Below, in pieces: positions 1 through 8,650 of a stretch of 64,000 bases of DNA. The position numbers were made by a program, and so were the translations under genes. Position 1 is the first letter of the stretch. Every line of letters begins with the position of its first letter. Where the stretch lies: assembly GCA_963788965.1 (NCBI GenBank), contig CAWBIK010000007.1, forward strand, positions 4,233 to 68,232, given 5' to 3'. Origin of the DNA: QHXQ01 sp963788965. Lineage in GTDB: Bacteria > Acidobacteriota > Blastocatellia > Pyrinomonadales > Pyrinomonadaceae. A model generated the notes under the pieces. That model saw nothing but the letters and a program-made list of their open reading frames with translations. It searched no databases and had not been told where the DNA came from.

Positions 1-995
1 CGGTCGAAGCCGGTGGCGATAACGGTGATCTTCATCTCGTCGCGCATGGACTCGTCAATGACCGCGCCGAAGATGATGTTGGCGTCTTCGTCCGCCGCCT
101 CGCGGATGATGGTCGAGGCTTCGTTAACTTCAAACAACGTCAGGTCAAGCCCGCCCGTGATGTTGATGAGCACGCCCTTCGCGCCCGTGATGCTCGCTTC
201 TTCAAGCAAGGGCGAAGAGATCGCCTGCTGCGTCGCGTTGACAGCGCGATTCTCTCCGCTCGCGCGCCCCGCGCCCATCAAGGCCATGCCCATGCCCTGC
301 ATGATCGCTTTCACGTCGGCGAAATCAAGATTGATCAGACCGGGCACTGTGATCAGATCGCTGATGCCCTGCACGGCTTGGCGCAACACGTCGTCGGCCA
401 ACTTGAACGAGTCCTGCAAGGAGACGCTTCTGTCCACCGTGTGCAGCAAACGCTCGTTCGGGATCGTGATGACCGTATCAACGCACTCGCGCAGTTCGCG
501 CAAGCCCTGCTCGGACTGCGTCATCCTGCGCCGCCCCTCGAAGTGGAACGGCTTGGTCACGACCGCGACCGTCAACGCGTTCAACTCGGTCGCCAAACTC
601 GCAATGATCGGGGCCGCGCCCGTGCCCGTGCCGCCGCCGAGGCCCGTCGTGACAAAGACCATATCCGCGCCTTCTAACGCTTCGATGATCTTCTCCGTGT
701 CTTCGAGCGCGGCATTGCGGCCGACTTCCGGGTTCGCGCCCGCGCCGAGGCCCTTCGTCAACTTGCCGCCAAGCTGAATCTTGATGGGCGCGCGTGAACG
801 TTTCAACGCCTGCAAGTCTGTGTTGGCGACGAGAAACTCGATGCCCTCGATGCCGGCCTCGATCATGCGGTTGACAGCGTTACCGCCGCCGCCGCCGACC
901 CCGATCACTTTGATGCGCGCGCCGGTGATCGGCGGGTCGTCGTCGATGAAAATATTAATGCCGCTGCCCGGCTGACGGCCGTCAGGTGTCATCAT
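1..995 (-). CDS. ftsZ: Cell division protein FtsZ (3' end outside window)
   Basis: Tubulin-like GTPase that forms the cytokinetic Z ring. About 331 residues are visible. The N-terminal nucleotide-binding motif GVGGGGGNAVNRM lies at residues 32-44 and the tubulin signature GGGTGTGAAP at about 120-129, followed by the typical NERLL segment. The frame is open to the window edge, so the C-terminal linker and the tail that binds FtsA are not seen. Two in-frame ATGs exist (995 and 992); the upstream purine-rich AGAGGAAGG supports 995. It is the last visible gene of the dcw cluster, about 140 bp downstream of ftsA, its membrane anchor partner. Confidence 0.97.
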   Translation of the reverse strand, partial: MMTPDGRQPGSGINIFIDDDPPITGARIKVIGVGGGGGNAVNRMIEAGIEGIEFLVANTDLQALKRSRAPIKIQLGGKLTKGLGAGANPEVGRNAALEDTEKIIEALEGADMVFVTTGLGGGTGTGAAPIIASLATELNALTVAVVTKPFHFEGRRRMTQSEQGLRELRECVDTVITIPNERLLHTVDRSVSLQDSFKLADDVLRQAVQGISDLITVPGLINLDFADVKAIMQGMGMALMGAGRASGENRAVNATQQAISSPLLEEASITGAKGVLINITGGLDLTLFEVNEASTIIREAADEDANIIFGAVIDESMRDEMKITVIATGFD

Positions 996-1137
996 GATCC
1001 TTCCTCTCTCAACTTCCTTCGCTTTTGTACGCCCCGAAAAGCGCCCATGCGGTTATTTTGGGCTGTGCGCGCCGGTGACACCCATATCTTGCGGACTATA
1101 TCCTGTGCCGGCTGGCGCGGCAGCATACAACATCTTG

Positions 1138-2409
1138 TCAGAAAATACTACTGAAACGATCTCGAAATTTGGACACGAACGCGCCCAACGTGCCGGCCGC
1201 CTCACGTCGCCCGGCCGCGCGTCTTGCTTCAACCGTGTGTGCGCGCATAGCGACGAGCGCGAGGCCCGCGGCGGAAGTCCACGCGGGGCCTTGCACGTCC
1301 TCGACCAGCCCGCCAAACCGATCACGTTCGGGATAGCCGACACGCACCGGCGCGTCAAACACTTGCTCCGCCACTTCGCAAATGCCGCCCAACAACGCCC
1401 CGCCGCCCGTCAACACGACGCCGCTCGACAGTTGCCGTTCCCAACCCGATTCGCGTATCTCGTCGGCGACGTGCATCAAGACCTCTTCGGCGCGCGGTTG
1501 CAGGATGTCGCACAAGATTTGGCGCGACAGCAGACGCGGGCCGCGCCCGCCGACCGACGGCACTTCGATCTGCTCACCGCGTTCCATCTCGCTCAAGCTG
1601 CTGCTTGACGAATAACCAAAGTTACGCTTGATCTTTTCGGCTTCGGGGATCGGCGTGCGCAGGCCGAACGCGATGTCGTTTGTAAAGTGCGCGCCGCCCA
1701 GAGCGAACACGGCCGTGTGTTGCACCGAACCGCGTTGATAGATGACAAGGCCGGTCGTCTCCGCGCCGATGTCCACGAGCGCCGAGCCGTGTTCTTTGTC
1801 GTCGTCCGCGAGCGCAGCTTCGGCCGCGGCCAGTTGATCCAGCACCATGTCGGAGACGATCAGGCCGGCGCGGTTCACCGCGTTGATCGCGTTCTGCCGC
1901 GCGGTCACGGGACTCGTAACGATGTGGACTTTGACGGCGAGGCGCGCGCCGATCATGCCGACCGGATCGTTGATGCCGTCTTGATCGTCCACGATGAACT
2001 CTTGCGGCAGACGATCAACGATCTCGCGTCCCGCCGGGAGTTGAATGGCACACGCGGAATCAATCGCGCGGCGCACGTCGTCGTGCGTGATCTCGCGGTC
2101 GCGGCCTGAGACGGCGACGATAGCTTGCCCGTTGAAGCCCATGATGTGCGAGCCGGCCAGGTTGATCGTGACCTCTTCGGCGGGCAGACCGGACATGCGC
2201 TCGGCGGCTTCGACGGCGTGACGAATCGCGTCCACGGCCGCCTCCGGGTTGACGATAACGCCTTTGCGCAGGCCGCGCGCCTCCGCCTCGCCGATGCCGA
2301 CGATGTCGAGCGCGCCCGCCTCGTTCGGCTCGCCGATGATGCACGTCACGCGGCTCGTGCCGATGCTCAGGCCCGTGGTGTACGCCTCGCGTTTCGCCAT
2401 GCGCTTCAT
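1138..2409 (-). CDS. ftsA: Cell division protein FtsA
   Basis: Actin-fold ATPase that tethers FtsZ to the membrane. With the ATG at 2409 the protein has 423 residues, normal for the family. The N-terminal phosphate loop reads GLSIGTSRVTCIIGE, the second ATP-binding motif is VDIGAETTGLVIY and the adenosine motif is VVLTGGGALLGG. The last ten residues (KFRDRFSSIF) look like the amphipathic membrane-targeting helix. A second in-frame ATG at 2400 is possible: the GAGGAGG ribosome site sits about 2 nt before the first ATG and 11 nt before the second, so the start is ambiguous by three codons. It lies between ftsQ and ftsZ on the same strand. Confidence 0.96.
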   Translation of the reverse strand: MKRMAKREAYTTGLSIGTSRVTCIIGEPNEAGALDIVGIGEAEARGLRKGVIVNPEAAVDAIRHAVEAAERMSGLPAEEVTINLAGSHIMGFNGQAIVAVSGRDREITHDDVRRAIDSACAIQLPAGREIVDRLPQEFIVDDQDGINDPVGMIGARLAVKVHIVTSPVTARQNAINAVNRAGLIVSDMVLDQLAAAEAALADDDKEHGSALVDIGAETTGLVIYQRGSVQHTAVFALGGAHFTNDIAFGLRTPIPEAEKIKRNFGYSSSSSLSEMERGEQIEVPSVGGRGPRLLSRQILCDILQPRAEEVLMHVADEIRESGWERQLSSGVVLTGGGALLGGICEVAEQVFDAPVRVGYPERDRFGGLVEDVQGPAWTSAAGLALVAMRAHTVEARRAAGRREAAGTLGAFVSKFRDRFSSIF

Positions 2410-2465
2410 ATCCTCCTCGCAAGCTGGCGGCACAACTGTTCTGGCTGCATGTGCGCTGCTCCTTA

Positions 2466-3446
2466 CTAATCCGCCCGGCCCACGCGTTGCGGGCGCGCGT
2501 CCGCGCCGCGCGTCTGTTCGTCGGCCGCGCTGCCAGCCCCGCGCGCCGGTTCACGTTTGAAGCCGATGACGGCGCGCTTGCCTTGCGTCATGTCTATGTA
2601 ACTGATGAGCGCGCCGCGCGGCGTCAACCGCTGCTCGTCGAGAGCTTGCAATGCTTGCGTCAGACGCTTCGTCAAATCGTCTTTGCCCAGACGCACTTCG
2701 ACCTGCGAGTCCGCGCCTGCGAGTTGTGCGCGCACGTCGCGCAAGTCGTCTAGGTTCACTTCGCTGACGCGCTCGGCCAAACCCGCCGCCGTCCACTCAC
2801 GCTGCAACTCTAAGAACTTGGCCACGCGCAGACGATTCTCCGCGCGCGCCGCCGTGCCTTCCGTCTCGTCGAAGCCGCGCAGGAAGAAAGCGGGCATCTG
2901 ATCTGTTGATGCGACTGCGCCGACGAAAACGCCGTCATCATCCACCCACGTCAAGCGCCCGACCGAAGGACGCACCAGCGCACGCGGCACGCGCTCTGTG
3001 ATCCGCACGCGCAGGCCCGACGGCAGCACGCGCGTCACGGTCGCGGCACGCACCCACGGTTGCCGTTCTAGTTCCGCGCGGATCGCGTCGAGGTCTGCGC
3101 GCCACACGCCGTCTGCACCGGCCGCGCGTCGTGTGATCTTTTCGAGTTGATCAACTGACGCGCGCGTGCCGCCGCTCACGTCCACCGTGCGCAGAGCGAA
3201 GAAGGCGGACGCCGACGCAGCGCGGTACAACTTGAACGCGAACAAACCGAGGCAGACCGCGAGCAGCACCTTGCCGATGGCCGGCATCCACGCGGCCGTT
3301 GTGCGCCACGCCGCGCCACGCGCGTTACTGCGCGCCGCGCCGCCGCGCCGGGCCGCGGGCCGCTGCACCGCGCCGCCCGCGCGTCCGCGCTTATCGCGCG
3401 TGCCCCCGCGCGTCGCGCGTGGAGTGATGACCTGCTCTCTTAGCAT
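2466..3446 (-). CDS. ftsQ: Cell division protein FtsQ
   Basis: Bitopic divisome protein linking early and late division proteins. The 326-residue product has a basic cytoplasmic tail of about 55 residues, one membrane helix (about 56-76, KVLLAVCLGLFAFKLY), a POTRA domain (from FFALRTVDVSGG, about 82-155) and the FtsQ beta domain. The C-terminal ~25 residues are Arg/Ala-rich and poorly conserved in look. The long basic N-tail is larger than in Escherichia coli. ftsA follows after about 55 bp; the upstream side carries a 21-bp repeat array instead of a direct murB-ftsQ junction. Confidence 0.92.
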   Translation of the reverse strand: MLREQVITPRATRGGTRDKRGRAGGAVQRPAARRGGAARSNARGAAWRTTAAWMPAIGKVLLAVCLGLFAFKLYRAASASAFFALRTVDVSGGTRASVDQLEKITRRAAGADGVWRADLDAIRAELERQPWVRAATVTRVLPSGLRVRITERVPRALVRPSVGRLTWVDDDGVFVGAVASTDQMPAFFLRGFDETEGTAARAENRLRVAKFLELQREWTAAGLAERVSEVNLDDLRDVRAQLAGADSQVEVRLGKDDLTKRLTQALQALDEQRLTPRGALISYIDMTQGKRAVIGFKREPARGAGSAADEQTRGADARPQRVGRAD

Positions 3447-3519
3447 CTCGACTCTTTCTGATAACTTACGTGGAATGAAAACTCGTCAGTGGCTAAGGCA
3501 ATTTGGGCAATGTGGACTG

Positions 3520-3700
3520 CCAACTGACGATTTTTCTTTAGCCACAGACCAATTTCCTTTATCAACAGACCAACTTGCGTTATCCACTGACGAATTTGCT
3601 TTAGCCACACGCCAATTTCCTTTATCAATTCACGATCTTCCTTTATCAATTCGTGAATTTCCTTTATCAATTCGTCTGTTTCCTTTAGCCATACGCGTCA
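3520..3700. repeat. 21-bp-period degenerate tandem array 1
   Basis: Eight units in strict 21-bp phase. The anchor TTTA (once GTTA) recurs at 3537, 3558, 3579, 3600, 3621, 3642, 3663 and 3684; a typical unit contains TTTCCTTTATCAATTCG. On the minus strand the array is open and would encode a heptad pattern (LIKEIxE, coiled-coil-like) of about 76 residues, ending a few bases inside the ftsQ start; only a TTG start is available. On the plus strand it is also open. I see no constant repeat/unique spacer pattern, so it is not CRISPR. It sits between murB and ftsQ. Confidence 0.85.
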
Positions 3701-3749
3701 GGCTCAAGCAGACAGCATGACGCGGGCCGCGCACGGCGCGCGGTTTGGC

Positions 3750-4736
3750 TCAAGTTTGTTCTTGGGTTGACTCAGCCTGTTCTTCGTCCGCTTCTGCTGG
3801 CGTGGCGCTGCGCCAGATTTCGACTTCGTACTCCAACTCGACGCCGCGCTCGCGGCGTATGCGTTCGCGTATCTCTTCCGCGAGCGCGAGCGCGTCCGCC
3901 GCGCGTGCATCTTCGCCTTCGGTCACGATGAAGTTCGCATGCACGGGCGAGACGACCGCGCCGCCGCGCTTCGTGCCCTTCAGACCGAGATCGTCGATCA
4001 TCTTGCCGGTGCTCAGATTCGTGCCCGGCGGATTCTTGAAGAAGCAACCGGCGGAACGCGCGCCGTGCGGTTGCGAGTCCATGCGTTTGCGCTTTGCCTC
4101 GGCCATGCGCGTGATGATGTGCGCCGGCTCATCCGGCTTCAGGCGCAGCGTCGCACCTAACAACAACTCGCCGTCTTTAAATGACGTGTGGCGATAGTCC
4201 CATTGCACGTCGCGGCCCGGCACATCCACCACTTGCCCGCCGCGCGCCACGCGCACCGTCTCGACCATCGTGCCGATCTCGTGCCCGTATGCGCCCGCGT
4301 TCATCCACAGCGCGCCGCCGACCGTGCCCGGTATGCCGCCCAAGCCTTCAATCCCCGACAAGCCGCGCCGCGCCGCTTCAACACACAGGCGCGGCAGCGA
4401 ATAACCGGCACTCACCTTCACGCGCTCGCCGTCGAACTCAACTTCGCCCTTCACCTCGCGCATTGACAGGACGACGTAGTGATGCGGCGCATCATCAGCC
4501 AGCACGTTGCTGCCCGCGCCAAGCACGCGCCACGCAACGCCCGCGCGTTCAAGTTCCGCGACGGTCGCCGCCGCTTGTGCTTCCGACGTGGGCAACAACA
4601 CCCAATCAATTGCGCCGCCCACCTTCAAGCTCGTCAACTCGGCAAAGCGTCGCCCACGTTCAGCGCGCACGCCTACGCGCGCCGCAATCTCTGCGACCGC
4701 CGCGTCCCGCGCCTCTATGTCGAACGTGCTTTGCAT
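3750..4736 (-). CDS. murB: UDP-N-acetylmuramate dehydrogenase MurB
   Basis: FAD enzyme that reduces UDP-GlcNAc-enolpyruvate to UDP-MurNAc with NADPH in the cytoplasm. The 328-residue product shows the FAD-binding segments LGAGSNVLADD (about 97-107) and GLGGIPGTVGGALWMNAGAYG, and the C-terminal active-site motif SAGCFFKNP, where Cys stands in the place of the Ser proton donor of E. coli MurB. The last ~15 residues are acidic and Gln-rich. It sits between murC and ftsQ, a common slot in genomes that lack ddl there. Confidence 0.95.
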   Translation of the reverse strand: MQSTFDIEARDAAVAEIAARVGVRAERGRRFAELTSLKVGGAIDWVLLPTSEAQAAATVAELERAGVAWRVLGAGSNVLADDAPHHYVVLSMREVKGEVEFDGERVKVSAGYSLPRLCVEAARRGLSGIEGLGGIPGTVGGALWMNAGAYGHEIGTMVETVRVARGGQVVDVPGRDVQWDYRHTSFKDGELLLGATLRLKPDEPAHIITRMAEAKRKRMDSQPHGARSAGCFFKNPPGTNLSTGKMIDDLGLKGTKRGGAVVSPVHANFIVTEGEDARAADALALAEEIRERIRRERGVELEYEVEIWRSATPAEADEEQAESTQEQT

Positions 4737-4740
4737 CTGA

Positions 4741-4799
4741 GTTAAATGATGAACGCTGAATGACGAATGAAAAGATTTCTACTCATCATTCATTCTTTC
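4741..4799. repeat. Heptamer-repeat hairpin, GAATGAT type (murB/murC)
   Basis: Left arm is built from AATGATGAACGCTGAATGA-like heptamers and the right arm from TCATCATTCATTC, around a short AAGATTTCTAC loop. It fills the gap between murC and murB, and its right arm runs into the murC stop region at 4790. Confidence 0.75.
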
Positions 4800-6190
4800 T
4801 TCTCGCCGTTCTTCTTCTTCAATAGTTCGAGCAACTGCTCGCCCGCTTGATAGATGTTGCCCGCGCCGAGTGTGACAACCATATCGCCGGGATGCGCTTC
4901 GCTGACCAGAGCTTTAACGGCCGTGTCGAGTGTGCCGACATAGAATGCGTTCTTGTGCCCGTAGCTCTTGATCGCTTCCGTTAGTGTCTCGCCGGTCACG
5001 CCCTCGATTGGGTCTTCGCTGGCCGCGTAGATGTCGGTCACAAGCAGCACGTCCGCGTTGTTGAACGAACGCGCAAACTCATCTAGCTGATCGCGCGTGC
5101 GCGTGTAACGATGCGGCTGAAACAGCACGACCATGCGCCGCCCGTGCGAGCCGACCTTCGCTGCCGCAAGCGTCGCGCGCACTTCAGTCGGGTGATGCCC
5201 GTAGTCGTCCACCACGAGCACGCCGGCCGCTTCCCCCTTGAACTGGAATCGGCGATTGACGCCCGCATAAGTCGCTAGCGCCTGCGCCATCACGTCGAAC
5301 GGCACGCCTAGCTCGAAGCCGATGGCGACGGCCGCGAGCGCGTTATAGATGTTATGCAACCCCGGCACGTTTAAATTGACCTCGCCGACAACATCGTGCC
5401 CTTGCCAGACCGTAAAGGTCGAACCGAACGGCCGCTCAAACTTCATCCCATGCGCCGAGATGTCGGCCTGCGCGCTCAAGCCATAGGTGATGCGGCGGCG
5501 CTTGATGCGCGGGATGACCGCTTGCACGTGCGGATCGTCGAGACACAAAACAGCCGCGCCGTAGAACGGCACTTTGTTGACGAAGCTGACGAAGCAATCG
5601 CGCATGTCGTCCATGTCCCGGTAATAATCCATGTGCTCGCGGTCGATGTTCGTCACGACCGCGAACGTCGGCGTCAACATCAAAAACGAGCGGTCACTTT
5701 CATCCGCTTCAACCACCATCAACTCACTCTTACCAAGCCGCGCGTTCGAGCCGAACGCACCAACCACGCCACCAACCACCACAGTCGGGTCTAAGCCTGC
5801 ACCACCAAGCACTGTGCCGATCATCGAAGTCGTCGTCGTCTTGCCGTGCGACCCGGCGACGGCCACTGTGTCTTGTTTCAAACGCATCAACTCCGCCAAC
5901 ATCTCGGCGCGCGGAATGACGGGAATCGACCTGACGCGCGCTTCGAGCAGTTCCGGGTTGTCGTCGCGCACGGCCGTCGAACGAACCACCACTTGCGCGT
6001 CGCCCACGTACTCCGCCCTGTGCCCTTCGTGAACCTCGATGCCCATGTCCGCCAAACGATCCGTCACGCTCGAACGTTTCGCATCCGACCCCGACACGCG
6101 AAACCCCAGATTGCACAGGACCTCTGCGATGCCGGACATGCCTATGCCACCGATGCCGACCAGATGAACGTGGCGTATGCGATGAAACAT
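4790..6190 (-). CDS. murC: UDP-N-acetylmuramate--L-alanine ligase MurC
   Basis: ATP-dependent Mur ligase adding L-Ala to UDP-MurNAc, the first amino-acid step of the stem peptide. 466 residues, the normal length. The N-terminal Rossmann motif is HLVGIGGIGMSGIAEVL (8-25), the ATP P-loop GSHGKTTTT lies at 113-121, and the Mur-ligase central motif appears as VVEADESDRSFL and TNIDREHMD. The C-terminal domain carries DDYGHHPTE and FQPHRYTRT. The very C-terminus (LKKKNGEKKE) is Lys/Glu-rich and reads into the adjoining hairpin repeat. Flanked by hairpin repeats on both sides within the dcw cluster. Confidence 0.97.
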   Translation of the reverse strand: MFHRIRHVHLVGIGGIGMSGIAEVLCNLGFRVSGSDAKRSSVTDRLADMGIEVHEGHRAEYVGDAQVVVRSTAVRDDNPELLEARVRSIPVIPRAEMLAELMRLKQDTVAVAGSHGKTTTTSMIGTVLGGAGLDPTVVVGGVVGAFGSNARLGKSELMVVEADESDRSFLMLTPTFAVVTNIDREHMDYYRDMDDMRDCFVSFVNKVPFYGAAVLCLDDPHVQAVIPRIKRRRITYGLSAQADISAHGMKFERPFGSTFTVWQGHDVVGEVNLNVPGLHNIYNALAAVAIGFELGVPFDVMAQALATYAGVNRRFQFKGEAAGVLVVDDYGHHPTEVRATLAAAKVGSHGRRMVVLFQPHRYTRTRDQLDEFARSFNNADVLLVTDIYAASEDPIEGVTGETLTEAIKSYGHKNAFYVGTLDTAVKALVSEAHPGDMVVTLGAGNIYQAGEQLLELLKKKNGEKKE

Positions 6191-6283
6191 AAGCGAGCGA
6201 CTAGCGATCAGCGTTCAGCAGTCTGCGATCAGCTTTCAGCTTTTGTCTTTGCTGATCGCTAAAGGCTGACCGCTGACCAGCTT
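6191..6283. repeat. Heptamer-repeat hairpin, GATCAGC type (murC/murG)
   Basis: Repeats of the form GCGATCAGCGTTCAGC and a complementary arm GCTGATCGCT / GCTGACCGCTGACC flank a TTTTGTCTTT loop. It fills the murC-murG gap and encodes the last residues of MurG (LVSGQPLAISKDKS). Confidence 0.7.
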
Positions 6284-7345
6284 TTCAATCAAATCCACGG
6301 TAGCGGCGGCCGCGTCGGGGCGCGCGAGTTTGCGCGCGGCTTGCTCCATCGCTGTGATGCGTTCGGGGGCGGCGACGAGCGCGGCGATCTCTTGCGCCAG
6401 TCGTGCGCCCGTTAGTTCCGGTTGCAGGATCATGCGGGCCGCGCCCGCCGCTTGCATGACTTCGGCGTTGCGTTGCTGCTCCATTTGACCGGGCAGCGGG
6501 ATCATGATCGCGGCGCGACCGGCGGCGGCTAACTCTGCACTGGTCGTTGCGCCCGCGCGCGCGATGATGAGATCGGCGCTGGCAAAAGCCGTCGTCATAT
6601 CGTCGATGTACTCGCGCACGTCAGCGTTTGTGGTCCACCCTGCTTGCTCGTAAGCGACACGCACTTTGTCAAAGTCGAGCTTGCCCGTCTGGTGCGTGAT
6701 GTGCAGCACCGTGCGGTGCGCGTCGAGTTGTGCGAGTGCGGCCGTCATCGCTTCGTTGATGGCGCGTGCGCCTTGCGAGCCGCCGAACAGCAGCAGCGAA
6801 ACGTGCGCCGGGTCGCGCACCTTCGCGGGTATGTCAAAGAACTCGCGGCGGACGGGGTTGCCCGTGACCACGCCCTTGCGCCCGAAGTGCGGCAGCGTCG
6901 CTTCCCATGAAGCCGCGGCCGCGTTCACAAACTTGATCAGTCGCCGGTTCGTAAAACCGGGCACGGCGTTCGACTCCATGATCAAAGTCGGCACGCGGCT
7001 TAAAGCTGCGACCAACAACACCGGGCCTGACACGTAACCGCCCGCGCCGATCACAACGTCGGGGCGAAACTCTTTAATGAGTCGCCGCGCCGCCAGCAGA
7101 CTCGTCGGCAACACGGAGAGGCCGCGCATGCGCGCGCGCCAACCCATGTTCACCAGCCCCGCCGATTCAATGAGCGTCAACTCGTAACCCGCTTGCGGCA
7201 CGAGTCGTGTTTCAAGCCCGCGCGCCGTGCCGACGAAGCGTAGGACCGCAGCCGCGTCGCGCCGCTTGATCTCGTTCGCCACCGCGATGGCCGGGTAGAT
7301 GTGCCCGCCCGTGCCGCCGGCTGCGATGAGCGCCCGCATTGTCAA
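6236..7345 (-). CDS. murG: UDP-GlcNAc:lipid I GlcNAc transferase MurG
   Basis: Membrane-associated GT-B glycosyltransferase that converts lipid I to lipid II. 369 residues. The N-terminal lipid-binding loop AAGGTGGHIYPAIA is at residues 8-21, the second conserved loop LLFGGSQGARAINE begins the C-terminal Rossmann domain (about 184-197), and the donor-binding region ADLIIARAGATTSAELAAAGR is present. The C-terminal ~14 residues are encoded by a hairpin repeat and are probably not conserved. The start is one base from the end of ftsW (7347), so the two are likely translationally coupled. Confidence 0.96.
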   Translation of the reverse strand: MTMRALIAAGGTGGHIYPAIAVANEIKRRDAAAVLRFVGTARGLETRLVPQAGYELTLIESAGLVNMGWRARMRGLSVLPTSLLAARRLIKEFRPDVVIGAGGYVSGPVLLVAALSRVPTLIMESNAVPGFTNRRLIKFVNAAAASWEATLPHFGRKGVVTGNPVRREFFDIPAKVRDPAHVSLLLFGGSQGARAINEAMTAALAQLDAHRTVLHITHQTGKLDFDKVRVAYEQAGWTTNADVREYIDDMTTAFASADLIIARAGATTSAELAAAGRAAIMIPLPGQMEQQRNAEVMQAAGAARMILQPELTGARLAQEIAALVAAPERITAMEQAARKLARPDAAAATVDLIEKLVSGQPLAISKDKS

Positions 7346-7346
7346 A

Positions 7347-8552
7347 TCAGCCGCGCCCCTCCGGCTGCCACGCCTGCGTCACGGGCGTGCGCCGCCCGCC
7401 GGCAGCGGCCGCCGCCCGCTGCTCGATGGCGTAACGCAGCATGGCCGGATCGTTCAAGGCGCTGCCTTGCTGCGAGATGTTCAGCAGCACGCCGACCGCG
7501 AACAGCGTGAACACAGTGGACGTGCCGCCGTAAGAGATGAACGGCAGCGGGATGCCCTTCGTCGGCACGAGCGCCAGCACCACGCTCATATTAAAGAGCG
7601 CCTGCGCCACGATGCCGGTCACGATGCCGAGCGCGAGCAACATGCCGAACCTATCGGGCGCGCGGCGCGCCGCACGCACGCCGCGCCACAAAAAGAATGC
7701 GAACGCCGCGACCAGAATCAACGCGCCGATCAGACCCAACTCTTCGCCCACCACCGCGAAGATAAAATCGGAATGCGCGAACGGTAGAAAGAACAACTTC
7801 TGTTTGCCTTGCGCGAAGCCAAGCCCATGCACGCCGCCCGACCCGACCGCCATCAACGACTGCACCACTTGAAAGCCCGCCCCTTGCGCGTCGGCCCACG
7901 GATCGAGAAACGCCATCAGCCGCTTGATGCGCCACGGCGCGAACGCGATCATGCCCACGATGCCGACGAGCGCAGGCGCAAGCATCAACCCGATGTGTCG
8001 CAAACGTGCGCCGGCCGCGTAAAGCAACGTCAACCCCGTCAGTCCAAGCATCATCGCCGTGCCCAGATCAGGCTCGGCCGCGACGAGCACGATCAGAACG
8101 CCCGTCACAGCCACGCATGGCGCAAACGTTCGCCAGAAAACTTGCTCCTCGCCCGCGCGTCGTTCGAGCAGCCGCGCCAGAAAGATCATCAAGGTCAGCT
8201 TCGCCAACTCTGACGGTTGGAACGACAACAGGCCGCCGAACCTGATCCAACGATGCGCGCCGTTGATGCGCGGAAACGCGAAGACCGATACAAGCAGCAA
8301 CACGCTCAACCCAAGCAGCCCGTAAGCCAGCCAACTACGGCGCAGCAACGTGTAGTCCAGCCGCATCCCGACGAGCAACGCAACGAACCCACAGATCGTC
8401 CACAAGCTCTGCCGGATGACGTAGTGATACGGCGTGCCGTTCTGCTCGGCCGCCACGGGCGCGCTCGCGCTATAGACCATCACGAGGCCGCACAACGCCA
8501 ACCCCACGGTCGTCGCAAACAACCACTCGTCTGCTTGTAGCTTTCGCGCCAT
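7347..8552 (-). CDS. ftsW: SEDS glycosyltransferase FtsW
   Basis: Septal peptidoglycan polymerase that uses lipid II and works with FtsI. The open frame extends upstream to 8741, but the extra 63 codons read through a hairpin repeat and overlap murD. The ATG at 8552 (MARKLQADEWLF) gives 401 residues with about ten membrane helices. Family motifs include GLVMVYSAS in the first helix, GGLLSFQPSELAKLT, the loop FAHSDFIFAVVGEELG and the signature KGIPLPFISYGG. The Pro/Arg-rich cytoplasmic tail (about 375-401) is variable. It lies between murD and murG. Confidence 0.95.
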   Translation of the reverse strand: MARKLQADEWLFATTVGLALCGLVMVYSASAPVAAEQNGTPYHYVIRQSLWTICGFVALLVGMRLDYTLLRRSWLAYGLLGLSVLLLVSVFAFPRINGAHRWIRFGGLLSFQPSELAKLTLMIFLARLLERRAGEEQVFWRTFAPCVAVTGVLIVLVAAEPDLGTAMMLGLTGLTLLYAAGARLRHIGLMLAPALVGIVGMIAFAPWRIKRLMAFLDPWADAQGAGFQVVQSLMAVGSGGVHGLGFAQGKQKLFFLPFAHSDFIFAVVGEELGLIGALILVAAFAFFLWRGVRAARRAPDRFGMLLALGIVTGIVAQALFNMSVVLALVPTKGIPLPFISYGGTSTVFTLFAVGVLLNISQQGSALNDPAMLRYAIEQRAAAAAGGRRTPVTQAWQPEGRG

Positions 8553-8556
8553 CTCT

Positions 8557-8650
8557 CGATTGCGGCCTGCGGATTTCGGATTGCGGATTTGATCAACAAC
8601 TAGCGGTTGTCTTTTCAATCCGCATTCCGAAATCTGACATCCGCAATTCC
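8557..8650. repeat. Heptamer-repeat hairpin, GCGGATT type (ftsW/murD)
   Basis: Arms built from GATTGCGGATTTCGGATT-like heptamers and their complement flank a loop containing CAACAACTAGCGGTTGTC, itself a small palindrome. The repeat covers the 40-bp gap and the 3' end of murD, encoding the MurD tail after residue ~445. Confidence 0.8.

Noticed and set aside
1138..3446. Long plus-strand ORFs opposite ftsA and ftsQ (and similar opposite many genes)
   Set aside because: They mirror conserved minus-strand genes; GC-rich codon structure leaves the opposite strand open.
3520..3700. CRISPR-like array
   Set aside because: Units are continuous and degenerate, with no constant repeat alternating with unique spacers, and no cas genes are near.
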